DNA of 64,000 nt from Flavobacterium turcicum (GTDB taxonomy: Bacteria; Bacteroidota; Bacteroidia; Flavobacteriales; Flavobacteriaceae). Shown here piece by piece: positions 10,294 to 17,657 of the stretch. The position numbers and the translations under genes were made by a program. Below the pieces are notes generated by a model. It did no database searches. It saw only the letters and a program-made list of their open reading frames with translations, and was not told the origin of the DNA. The first letter of the stretch is position 1. Each line of letters opens with the position of its first letter. The DNA lies in NCBI RefSeq assembly GCF_011365745.1, contig NZ_JAAOBY010000006.1, positions 135,741 through 199,740 on the forward strand, given 5' to 3'.

Positions 10294-11049
10294 ATGAAAA
10301 AATATATCCTTTTTTTGATATTGATTGTGCAATATAGTTTTGCACAACAGCAACGAAAGTTAGTTTGGGAAGAGAATTTTAGCGGGTCAAGTTTGAATGA
10401 AAAAGATTGGAATTTTGAGCTCGGTGATGGTTGTCCAAACTGTGGCTGGGGCAATAATGAACGCCAATTGTACACGAAAACAAACCATAAAGTAGCTAAC
10501 AATCAATTGACAATTGTGGGCAAAAAAGAAGGTAATACCTATTCTTCCACACGCATCACTACGCAAGGTAAAAAAGAATTCCAGTACGGACGTTTTGAAG
10601 CTCGAGCTAAATTGCCAGTGGGACAGGGAGTTTGGCCAGCATTCTGGATGTTAGGCTCTAATATCAAACAAGTAGGATGGCCACTTTGCGGTGAAATTGA
10701 TATTCTTGAATACGTGGGTAAAGAGCCTCACATGGTTTTCACTTCATTACACACGCAGGCAAGTCATGGCAATACGATCAATACTAAAAAAACAAAGTTT
10801 GAAAATATTGAAAAGGGATTTCACATCTATGCAGTAGAATGGACAAAGGACAAAATGGATTTTTTCGTAGACGATCAATTGGTGTATACCTTTCAACCAG
10901 AACAAAAAACAGAGGCAACTTGGCCTTACAATCAACCATTTTATCTTATTGTAAATATGGCAATAGGTGGCAATTTTGGTGGTCCTGCAGTTGATGATAG
11001 CATCTTACCACAAGAATTTGTGATCGATTACATCAGAGTTTATCAATAA
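10294..11049 (+). CDS. Secreted GH16 endo-beta-glucanase (laminarinase-type)
   Basis: Second GH16 enzyme of the locus. The 251-residue product is a compact single-domain form: a type I signal peptide (about residues 1-17, ending QYSFA) with no lipobox, then the catalytic domain. The signature GEIDILEYVG gives Glu134, Asp136 and Glu139 as the catalytic set, and the C-terminus DYIRVYQ is typical. Without a lipid anchor it is expected in the periplasm or medium, complementing the anchored GH16 at 6270. It ends the locus, followed by a strong terminator. Laminarin or mixed-linkage glucan are both possible substrates. Confidence 0.92.
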   Translation: MKKYILFLILIVQYSFAQQQRKLVWEENFSGSSLNEKDWNFELGDGCPNCGWGNNERQLYTKTNHKVANNQLTIVGKKEGNTYSSTRITTQGKKEFQYGRFEARAKLPVGQGVWPAFWMLGSNIKQVGWPLCGEIDILEYVGKEPHMVFTSLHTQASHGNTINTKKTKFENIEKGFHIYAVEWTKDKMDFFVDDQLVYTFQPEQKTEATWPYNQPFYLIVNMAIGGNFGGPAVDDSILPQEFVIDYIRVYQ

Positions 11050-11115
11050 CCAATTTAAATTTTTGAAGAAATGAGTTAATGCTTCTTTTCTTTTTAAAAA
11101 TAGTTTCACATTATT

Positions 11116-11152
11116 AAAGCTGTTGTTCGTTTTACGAGCAACAGCTTTTTAT
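11116..11152 (+). terminator. Strong intrinsic terminator ending the polysaccharide locus
   Basis: A 15-bp stem with one wobble and a 3-base loop (arms 11116-11130 and 11134-11148) is followed by T residues. It lies 67 bases after the last GH16 gene. Confidence 0.9.
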
Positions 11153-11294
11153 TTGAACACAGTTTAGAAATTAAAAGATCTTCAATAGATGAAATACAAG
11201 GTCTTACATCTTATCTTTTAAGCACACAAAGTTAAATCTAGTTCTGTAAATTAACATTTTTTGCTATCAAAATGTTAACTTTTCTTGATTTTAG

Positions 11295-11326
11295 TTGCAA
11301 CTTGAAAAAAAAAATAGCTACTTTTG
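11295..11326 (+). promoter_or_regulatory. Bacteroidota-type promoter of the sigma factor gene
   Basis: TTG at 11295-11297, a 21-base spacer, and TACTTTTG at 11319-11326 match the TTTG/TAnnTTTG consensus. Transcription should start near 11333, downstream of the longest possible start codon, which supports the ATG at 11417. The stretch 11153-11294 holds nothing else I can name. Confidence 0.7.
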
Positions 11327-11416
11327 ATTAATAAATTAACGCAAAACATACTGCCTATAACTGAACAATACTTTTTAGAACATTATTTCAATAAATTACC
11401 ACTAAAAAGTACTATT

Positions 11417-12001
11417 ATGGTTAGTATACAACTTCCTGACGCGTCATTAATCAAAGAATATATCGATGGAAACGAGGATGCACTAGCAAAACTCATCAAA
11501 AGACACGAATCTAAGATATACGGTTTTATTTATTCAAAAGTCCCAGATCGCGACGTTACCAACGATATTTTTCAAGATACTTTCATAAAAGTCATCAACA
11601 CCCTTAAGTCTAATTCGTATAACGAAGAAGGTAAATTTTTGCCTTGGGTCATGCGTATTGCTCACAATTTAATCATTGATCATTTTCGTAAATCTAAAAA
11701 AATGCCGCTTTTTAGAGAAACCGAAGAATTCTCTATTTTTTCGATCATGACTGATGAATCATTAACGGTAGAAAATCAAATTATTGCTGATCAAGTGCAA
11801 TTAGATATCAAAAAATTAATCGAAGAACTACCTGATGATCAAAAAGAGGTTTTGATTATGCGCATGTATCAGGACATGAGCTTTAAAGAAATAGCCGAAA
11901 CTACTGGGGTTAGTATCAATACTGCTCTCGGGCGCATGCGCTATGCCTTACTCAATTTACGTAAAGTGATTGATAAACATCAAATAGTTTTAACGGCTTA
12001 G
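11417..12001 (+). CDS. ECF-type sigma-70 family RNA polymerase sigma factor
   Basis: Alternative sigma factor of 194 residues. Region 2 (about 12-85) contains DVTNDIFQDTFIKV and the helix LPWVMRIAHNLIIDHFRKSK. Region 4 (about 130-185) has the helix-turn-helix MSFKEIAETTGVSINTALGR. No anti-sigma gene lies beside it, so it is probably not a classic PUL ECF/anti-sigma pair. The ATG at 11417 is chosen because a promoter at 11295-11326 lies over the upstream TTG start at 11324. A 47-codon ORF follows. Its regulon cannot be told from sequence. Confidence 0.9.
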   Translation: MVSIQLPDASLIKEYIDGNEDALAKLIKRHESKIYGFIYSKVPDRDVTNDIFQDTFIKVINTLKSNSYNEEGKFLPWVMRIAHNLIIDHFRKSKKMPLFRETEEFSIFSIMTDESLTVENQIIADQVQLDIKKLIEELPDDQKEVLIMRMYQDMSFKEIAETTGVSINTALGRMRYALLNLRKVIDKHQIVLTA

Positions 12002-12051
12002 CAATAATAGAGAAAGTAAAGCGTTATCATAGAAACAAAATCTTGTATTCT

Positions 12052-12195
12052 ATGGCAAAAATTTACTCTAAAAAATTGCAGACAAGTGCTGTAATGAAAC
12101 CCAAAAAAGAAACGATTTCTTTTTTACTCAATTATTCAAAAGCCTTGCATTTATTGCAAATCAAAGATCAAAAATTTCTGATAATAGCCAATTAA
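12052..12195 (+). CDS. Small protein of 47 residues downstream of the sigma factor
   Basis: An ATG-initiated ORF reads MAKIYSKKLQTS, then a Lys-rich stretch, then FLLNYSKALHLL and a short end IIAN. It starts 51 bases after the sigma factor stop, on the same strand, and ends 36 bases before a terminator, so it could be the last gene of that transcript. It has no signal peptide or membrane segment. I do not know its function. A similar small ORF after this sigma factor in related species would confirm it. Confidence 0.55.
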   Translation: MAKIYSKKLQTSAVMKPKKETISFLLNYSKALHLLQIKDQKFLIIAN

Positions 12196-12230
12196 ATGGT
12201 TTGAATAATCTATCGATTTTTAATAAGTAT

Positions 12231-12268
12231 AAAAAAACCACTTTCTAGTTGATGAAAGTGGTTTTTTT
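12231..12268. terminator. Bidirectional terminator between the sigma factor unit and nth
   Basis: A perfect 15-bp stem (12231-12245 and 12254-12268) with an A-run on one side and a T-run on the other. It serves converging transcripts from both sides. Confidence 0.9.
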
Positions 12269-12272
12269 ATGC

Positions 12273-12926
12273 TTATTTCCCTTTGTAAAAACTATCAATA
12301 ACTGTTTTTCTGCCAATAGTTTTGGTAATAATGTCGCGCTCTAAGTCCCAACCACGAGCCGGCGAATATTCGCGTCCGTACCAAATAATTTGCAAGTGCA
12401 AGTCGTTCCAAGTAGCTTCAGGAAAAAGGCGTTTGGCATCTTTTTCAGTCTGAACTACATTTTTACCATTCGTTAAATTCCATCGGTACATCAAGCGGTG
12501 AATGTGCGTATCAACCGGAAAAGCAGGCACGCCAAAAGCTTGTGACATCACCACACTCGCAGTTTTATGTCCCACAGCTGGCAATTCCTCCAAGGCTTCA
12601 AAACTTTGCGGTACTTCGCCATTGTACTTGTCAATTAAAATATGAGATAAACCATGAATTCCCTTCGATTTCATTGGCGATAAGCCACAAGGTCGAATGA
12701 TTTCTTTAATTTCGTCAACGGTCATTTTCACCATGTCAAACGGGTTATCTGCCTTCGCAAAAAGTAAGGGTGTTATTTGATTGACCCTAACATCGGTGCA
12801 CTGTGCCGAGAGTAAAACTGCAATCAATAGCGTATACGGATCCTTATGATCTAATGGAATCGGTATGGTAGGATATAATTCTTTTAACGTATTTATAACA
12901 AAAGTTACACGTTCCTGTTTGTTCAT
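12273..12926 (-). CDS. nth: Endonuclease III (DNA glycosylase/AP lyase), lacking the Fe-S cluster cysteines
   Basis: Base-excision repair glycosylase that removes oxidized pyrimidines. The 217-residue product has the helix-hairpin-helix LPAVGHKTASVV with catalytic Lys121 and the catalytic Asp139 in PVDTHIHR. E. coli Nth ends with four cysteines binding a [4Fe-4S] cluster. Here the matching tail (YGREYSPARGWDLERD and onward) has no cysteine at all. The tail is otherwise intact and not truncated, so this looks like a cluster-less lineage variant and not damage. It converges on the sigma factor unit. Confidence 0.93.
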   Translation of the reverse strand: MNKQERVTFVINTLKELYPTIPIPLDHKDPYTLLIAVLLSAQCTDVRVNQITPLLFAKADNPFDMVKMTVDEIKEIIRPCGLSPMKSKGIHGLSHILIDKYNGEVPQSFEALEELPAVGHKTASVVMSQAFGVPAFPVDTHIHRLMYRWNLTNGKNVVQTEKDAKRLFPEATWNDLHLQIIWYGREYSPARGWDLERDIITKTIGRKTVIDSFYKGK

Positions 12927-12969
12927 TTTCGTACTTTTAACTCAGGTAAAATTAACAAAAATTTTAAGA

Positions 12970-13116
12970 GGAGCCTAATCCAGCTGTACATTGCAAGTCC
13001 TCCTTCAAAACACTTTTTTTCTAGAATGCTAAAGGAGCTTCCTGCCGGTCGCTCTTTAGCATCCTGAAAAAAATAGTGTTTTTCAGTCCGGGCTTTCCAT
13101 TACCATCTGGGGCATA
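12970..13116. repeat. Interspersed intergenic palindrome, copy A
   Basis: A nested imperfect palindrome lies in the 230-base divergent gap between nth and bcp. The inner stem pairs 13028-13038 with 13051-13060 around a core AAAGGAGCTTCC...GGTCGCTCTTT. An outer arm pairs AAACACT with AGTGTTT. The core is shared with copies at 36523 and 45283. It may form an RNA hairpin in either transcript. Confidence 0.8.
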
Positions 13117-13156
13117 CCTCAATAAAAAACACAAATAGAAGTAAAATCCACAATCC

Positions 13157-13609
13157 ATGACAACATTAAAAAAAGGCGATGTCGCTCCAGCGTTTACAGG
13201 AACCGATCAAGACGGAAATACCCATCAACTAGCTGATTATGCTGGTAAAAAATTAGTAGTTTTCTTTTATCCAAAAGCTAGTACACCAGGTTGTACCGCT
13301 GAGGCTTGCGATTTAAGAGATAATTTTGAGCGTTTTCAAGCAAATAACTATGCCATATTAGGCGTAAGCGCTGATTCGGCCAAAGCACAAGCAAAGTTCA
13401 AAGACAAGTATGAATTTCCTTTCCCTTTATTAGCTGACGAAGACAAATCTGTAATTCAGGCTTTCGGAGTTTGGGGTCCTAAAAAATTCATGGGTAAAGA
13501 GTACGATGGCATTCACCGTACCACCTTTATTATAGATGAAAACGGAATTATCGATGAGGTAATTGCAGATGTAAAAACTAAAGCGCACGCTGCTCAAATT
13601 TTGAAATAA
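13157..13609 (+). CDS. bcp: Thioredoxin-dependent peroxiredoxin Bcp
   Basis: Atypical peroxiredoxin of the BCP/PrxQ group that reduces hydrogen peroxide and organic peroxides using thioredoxin. The 150-residue product carries the active site PKASTPGCTAEAC with peroxidatic Cys46 and likely resolving Cys51 five residues on, as in E. coli BCP. The Arg of the active site is in the RTTFIIDENG strand region. Length is normal. It is transcribed alone and faces a terminator shared with the next, converging gene. Confidence 0.95.
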   Translation: MTTLKKGDVAPAFTGTDQDGNTHQLADYAGKKLVVFFYPKASTPGCTAEACDLRDNFERFQANNYAILGVSADSAKAQAKFKDKYEFPFPLLADEDKSVIQAFGVWGPKKFMGKEYDGIHRTTFIIDENGIIDEVIADVKTKAHAAQILK

Positions 13610-13670
13610 AAATTACATATACATTTCAGCAAAGCCGTTAACTTCAACTATTGCTTCGTTTGGTGAAAAC

Positions 13671-13707
13671 AAAAAACCTTGTTAGTAAATGCTAACAAGG
13701 TTTTTTT
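13671..13707. terminator. Bidirectional terminator between bcp and the converging 486-residue gene
   Basis: A perfect 15-bp stem (13671-13685 and 13692-13706) has A and T runs at its ends and a 6-base loop. It fits both converging genes. Confidence 0.9.
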
Positions 13708-13727
13708 ATATCGTTAAAAGGGGATCT

Positions 13728-15188
13728 TTAATTGACTTCTTTTAAAATTTTATTTGGGTCGTAACCAAACAATTGGTGTTCTTTGATAATTTCTGCAATA
13801 CCTGAAGGAAGCATACTTTCCCAACCCGGTTTTCCATTGTTAATCATATTCAATACTTGACGAGAAAACACCTCCAAAATTGTAGGGTCATAGTCGTCAA
13901 TATCAACTACTTTACCATTAAATTTAAAGAACTTGTAAAGCTCCTTCATTCTAGGATGTACTTTTAAGTTGTCAGAGTTGATGATTACACCATCTTCGCC
14001 CATCATAGGATATAAAAATACCTTCATATCGCGGTAAAATAATTTACCAAAGGCTTCCAATATTCCACCACTTAAATGGCGATAGTATTTTTCGTCAAAA
14101 ATATCAACCAAGTTGTTTACACCTAGTGCCAATCCCATGCGGGCTTTGGTATAATTAGCAAAATATTCAACTACTTTGTAATATTCTTGAAAGTTCGATA
14201 TCATTACCGTTTGTCCAAGAGAACAAAGTAATTCGGCACGATCCATAAAATCTCGTTCGTCAATTTCACCATCCGATCGCAAATTCGAAAGTGTTATTTC
14301 AAAAACCACCAAGGTATTGTCTTTATTTACTTTGTTTTCGTTCAGGAACATTTTTAATGATTTCTCATACATGTCCATATTTACCTTGGTAACCGGTCTA
14401 AAACTTCCTCTAAAAGCCAAAATGTTTTTCTTGTACAAAATGGCAGCAGGTAAAATATTTTTCCCATCAGGATTAAACATCACCGCATCAGTCATTCCGT
14501 TTTTAACCAACTGTAAACTCATCAATCGGTTATCTACATCTGCAAAACGCGGTCCCGAAAAGTTAATGGTATCAATTTCGAGTTGGTCCTTGTCTAAATG
14601 GTCGTACAGATAACGCAATAAACGCTTTGGATCATTGTATTTGTAAAAGGCGCCATAAATTAAGTTAACACCTAAAATACCTAAAGTTTCTTGTTGTAAA
14701 CGCACATCGGTTTCTTTAAAACGGATATGCAGTATAATTTCGTTGTAGTCTTCGTCAGGTTCAATTTGGTAACTAATTCCTACCCAACCGTGGCCTTTAA
14801 ATTGTTTCGCAAAATCGATAGTAGCTACAGTGTTGGCATAACTAAAAAACATTTTATTAGGATGCTTTTCTCTGCTTAAACGTTTTTCAATCAAATTGAC
14901 CTCGTGGGTTAACATTTTTTTGAGTCGACTCTCGGTTACATAACGCCCATCCGATTCTACACCATAAACGGCATCACTAAAGTCTTTATCATAAGCTGAC
15001 ATTGCTTTTGCAATAGTTCCAGATGATCCACCAGCTCTAAAAAAATGACGCACTGTCTCTTGTCCAGCACCAATTTCAGCAAAAGTTCCGTATATATTTT
15101 CGTTCAAATTGATACGAAGTGCTTTGTCTTTAATCGAAGGTATTTGTTCGATGATTTTATCACCTTTTAATTTAATTGCTGTATCCAT
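13728..15188 (-). CDS. Conserved flavobacterial protein of unknown function, 486 residues
   Basis: A soluble-looking protein without signal peptide or membrane helices. I recognise it as a family widespread in flavobacteria that databases have named inconsistently (as a TonB-dependent receptor or a nicotinate-nucleotide adenylyltransferase). Neither name fits: there is no beta-barrel signal, no plug, and no HxGH nucleotidyltransferase motif. Noticeable segments are FRAGGSSGTIAKAMSAYDKDF near residue 52, INFSGPRFADVDNR near 205, and ALGVNNLVDIFDEKYYR near 355. A TAACTTTG promoter element lies at 15215-15222. The function is unknown; a conserved cytoplasmic enzyme is plausible but unproven. Confidence 0.85.
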   Translation of the reverse strand: MDTAIKLKGDKIIEQIPSIKDKALRINLNENIYGTFAEIGAGQETVRHFFRAGGSSGTIAKAMSAYDKDFSDAVYGVESDGRYVTESRLKKMLTHEVNLIEKRLSREKHPNKMFFSYANTVATIDFAKQFKGHGWVGISYQIEPDEDYNEIILHIRFKETDVRLQQETLGILGVNLIYGAFYKYNDPKRLLRYLYDHLDKDQLEIDTINFSGPRFADVDNRLMSLQLVKNGMTDAVMFNPDGKNILPAAILYKKNILAFRGSFRPVTKVNMDMYEKSLKMFLNENKVNKDNTLVVFEITLSNLRSDGEIDERDFMDRAELLCSLGQTVMISNFQEYYKVVEYFANYTKARMGLALGVNNLVDIFDEKYYRHLSGGILEAFGKLFYRDMKVFLYPMMGEDGVIINSDNLKVHPRMKELYKFFKFNGKVVDIDDYDPTILEVFSRQVLNMINNGKPGWESMLPSGIAEIIKEHQLFGYDPNKILKEVN

Positions 15189-15214
15189 TTTTGTTTACTA
15201 TGGCTAATATGTTG

Positions 15215-15264
15215 CAAAGTTAATGAAATAGGTTATCAAAGAAAGAGAATTAACCCTATTTTTG
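15215..15264. promoter_or_regulatory. Divergent promoter elements between the 486-residue gene and the PhnP-like gene
   Basis: On the minus strand TAACTTTG lies at 15222-15215, and on the plus strand TATTTTTG lies at 15257-15264. Both match the Bacteroidota -7 element. No good -33 element was found at the usual spacing for either. Confidence 0.5.
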
Positions 15265-15282
15265 CAATAAAAAGCGATAAAG

Positions 15283-16047
15283 TTGAAGGTAAATTTTTTA
15301 GGAACTGGCACCTCACAAGGCATTCCCGTAATAGGTAGCGATCACCCTGTTTGTAAAAGTACTGATAGTAAGGATAAAAGGTTGCGCGTGTCTATTTGGT
15401 TGGCATGGGAGCAGCACTCTTTCGTAATTGATTGCGGACCCGATTTTAGGCAGCAAATGTTGCGTTCTAATTGCCAAAAAGTAGATGGTATTTTGTTTAC
15501 TCACGAACATGCAGACCATACTTCAGGTTTAGATGATATTCGCCCTTTTAACTTCAAGCAGGGCGAAATTCCAGTATATGCGCATCAGCGAGTTTTAGAT
15601 AACTTGCAGGAGCGTTTTGCTTACGTTTTTGAAACTGTAAACAAATATCCCGGAGCTCCTTCGGTGCGCACTATTCCTGTTCAAAATAACGTTCCATTTG
15701 TTTTAGGCGGAAAATCAATTATTCCAATCAATGTGCTACACGGAAACTTACAAGTTTTTGGGTACAGAGTGGATGATTTTGCATATTTAACGGACGTAAA
15801 AACGATTGAAGCAGCCGAAATTGAAAAGTTAAAAGGTGTAAAAGTATTGGTGGTGAATGCTTTGCGCGAAGAGCCACATGACACACATTTCAATTTGAAA
15901 GAAGCTTTAGATTTCATAAATTTGGTACAGCCAGAACAGGCTTATTTAACGCATATTAGTCATGTGATGGGCTTTCATGAGGAGGTACAAAAAAAATTAC
16001 CACCTAATGTTTTTTTGGCATTTGATACCCTAGAAATTACTATTTAA
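15283..16047 (+). CDS. MBL-fold metallohydrolase, PhnP-like
   Basis: Metallo-beta-lactamase fold hydrolase, probably a cyclic phosphodiesterase or similar small-molecule phosphoesterase. The 254-residue product begins with the GTGTSQGIP loop and has the metal-binding motif FTHEHADHTSGLDD, followed later by VLHGN and HISHVMGF histidines. This matches the PhnP/RNase Z-like branch. Translation begins with TTG, 19 bases after a TATTTTTG promoter element, and no better ATG is available in the first 60 codons. The next gene follows after 11 bases and is probably co-transcribed. The substrate is unknown. Confidence 0.88.
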   Translation: MKVNFLGTGTSQGIPVIGSDHPVCKSTDSKDKRLRVSIWLAWEQHSFVIDCGPDFRQQMLRSNCQKVDGILFTHEHADHTSGLDDIRPFNFKQGEIPVYAHQRVLDNLQERFAYVFETVNKYPGAPSVRTIPVQNNVPFVLGGKSIIPINVLHGNLQVFGYRVDDFAYLTDVKTIEAAEIEKLKGVKVLVVNALREEPHDTHFNLKEALDFINLVQPEQAYLTHISHVMGFHEEVQKKLPPNVFLAFDTLEITI

Positions 16048-16058
16048 AAAATTAGAAA

Positions 16059-16559
16059 ATGAAAAATTCTTTCTTGCTTTATCTTACAATTTTGGCCGTT
16101 TTATCAACTCTTTTTACTTATATGTTTTTGAGTAATCAAGTAAATTTTGAGCAAAAGCGCTACGAAAAAACAACTAAAAAATTACGTGATAGTTTAACTT
16201 TAGTAACTAATCAATTGGCAGAAGCTGATTATTTTTCGTTAAACAAAAATGAAAATGCTCAAAATTATTTAGAAGCTAGTTTTCCTGATAAAACCATTCA
16301 ATACGAAAAGTTAATTCCTGTGGTTACTGAAAAATTATTAGACTTTAACTCTAATCCAAAAGGGAATCCTTACACCGGTCAGGATCAAATTGGAGCTAAT
16401 AAATTTGTGATTAATAAAGTGAAAATTTTAAACCACCGATGGATTATTGCAGATTATAGTGATGGCGAACGTTGGGGCGAAGTTCTTTTGAAATACTTTA
16501 TCAATGAAGATGACAGTATTTCATTTGAAGTAAACCAGTCGTTTATTTATCAGAAGTAA
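16059..16559 (+). CDS. Membrane-anchored protein of unknown function, 166 residues
   Basis: Residues 4-25 form a single membrane segment (LLYLTILAVLSTLFTYMFL). It is followed by a charged helix likely to be a short coiled coil (about 30-62) and then an alpha/beta region exported to the periplasm (about 65-166). I do not recognise the family. It lies 11 bases after the PhnP-like gene and ends before a bidirectional terminator, so the two probably share a transcript. A periplasmic, inner-membrane-tethered role is all that can be inferred. Confidence 0.78.
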   Translation: MKNSFLLYLTILAVLSTLFTYMFLSNQVNFEQKRYEKTTKKLRDSLTLVTNQLAEADYFSLNKNENAQNYLEASFPDKTIQYEKLIPVVTEKLLDFNSNPKGNPYTGQDQIGANKFVINKVKILNHRWIIADYSDGERWGEVLLKYFINEDDSISFEVNQSFIYQK

Positions 16560-16564
16560 AAATC

Positions 16565-16609
16565 AAAAAAAATCGCAGTAAAGAATTTAATTCCTACTGC
16601 GATTTTTTT
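16565..16609. terminator. Bidirectional terminator
   Basis: A stem of about 15 bp (16565-16580 and 16595-16609) with the core TCGCAGTA/TACTGCGA is flanked by A and T runs. It lies between converging genes. Confidence 0.9.
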
Positions 16610-16615
16610 ATTTTT

Positions 16616-17260
16616 TTATTCTTGTAACCAAGCTTTAAAGTCATAAAAATTTTGTGGTGCTACTCCATGGCCAACAGCATATTCTTTGTAGGTTATAGGA
16701 ATACCATATTTTTCGATTATTGCAGGTGTTTTTCTGGCCCAATCAATAGGGATTACTTGGTCTACCGTGCCATGTGAGGCAAATATTTTTAAGTTGTTAA
16801 AACAGTTTTTTAAGTAATCAGCGGTTGCCATTTCAAGATTTACATAACCACTCATAGCAACAATTCGTTGCACTGTTTCTGGGTACGATAAAGCTACGGC
16901 ATAACTTAAAATTGCTCCTTGGCTAAAACCGATTAAAGAAACATCATGCTTATTGATTGGATAATTTTCAATTAACTCTTCAATAAATTTTTTGATACGA
17001 TCTCTAGATTCTTGTCCTTGACCAACATCTGAAAATTTATTTTCGTCTGCATCAAAGTTGATGGCGTACCAAGCATAACTACCATACTGCAAATCATACG
17101 GAGCTCTTGCCGAAACTACATAATATTCGTCTGGCAATTCTTCTGCAAAAGAGAATAAATCAGCTTCATTGCTACCGTAACCGTGCAATAATAACAATAA
17201 TGGATTTTGAGCTTCAATTTTTTTAGGCTCTCTAATTTTATATTCTAAAGATAAATTCAT
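16616..17260 (-). CDS. Alpha/beta hydrolase, phospholipase/carboxylesterase (YpfH-like) family
   Basis: Small cytoplasmic serine esterase of 214 residues. The oxyanion loop LLLLHGYGSNEADL, the nucleophile Ser113 in GFSQGA, an acid in SHGTVDQVIP and the histidine in YAVGHGVAP complete a catalytic triad of the LYPLA/YpfH type. Length is normal. It is last in a co-directional group with a BatA-like gene, the dihydroorotase-like gene and a small membrane protein. The natural ester or thioester substrate is unknown. Confidence 0.88.
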   Translation of the reverse strand: MNLSLEYKIREPKKIEAQNPLLLLLHGYGSNEADLFSFAEELPDEYYVVSARAPYDLQYGSYAWYAINFDADENKFSDVGQGQESRDRIKKFIEELIENYPINKHDVSLIGFSQGAILSYAVALSYPETVQRIVAMSGYVNLEMATADYLKNCFNNLKIFASHGTVDQVIPIDWARKTPAIIEKYGIPITYKEYAVGHGVAPQNFYDFKAWLQE

Positions 17261-17324
17261 GATGTGTTTTTTAAGGAATACTGAAATCTTGTTTTTTCAG
17301 TTAAATAGTGGCTTCTAACTTCGT

Positions 17325-17657
17325 TTATGAAATATTAGAAAGCCATTTTTGATATAAGTTACCTAAGAGCGGTAATGGTTTCATTTCGCCTCTTATGGCA
17401 GATGTAATCCCATACGACCACAAAACTAAAATGAAAATCCACATTGGAGCGGAGATCATCATACTATCAAAGTTACTAATGATAAGCCCAAGTGAAAAGA
17501 AAGTAAGTGTGAGTCCAAGTCCTTGTCGGATGTGAAATGAGGCAAAGGCACTTTTATCTTCGGAGTTCATTGACATAGCAATAAAAACGCCAATCCCTAA
17601 AATATAACTTGTAATTGCGGCTGTTTTTCCTGAATTAGACTGATTTGTTGGTGTCAT
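17325..17657 (-). CDS. Small multispanning membrane protein (DUF4870/Tic20-like)
   Basis: The 110-residue product has three probable membrane segments (about 13-30, 48-64, 70-90). The motif FHIRQGLGLTL resembles the conserved HARQ-type helix of DUF4870/Tic20-like proteins. Its ATG overlaps the stop codon of the upstream dihydroorotase-like gene (TAATG), so translation is probably coupled. The function is unknown. The family assignment rests on the FHIRQ motif and topology only. Confidence 0.8.
   Translation of the reverse strand: MTPTNQSNSGKTAAITSYILGIGVFIAMSMNSEDKSAFASFHIRQGLGLTLTFFSLGLIISNFDSMMISAPMWIFILVLWSYGITSAIRGEMKPLPLLGNLYQKWLSNIS

Noticed and set aside
11324..11416. Longer sigma factor starting at TTG 11324
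   Set aside because: The promoter -7 element at 11319-11326 overlaps this start, so the codon would not be within the transcript. The ATG at 11417 starts the family-typical sequence.
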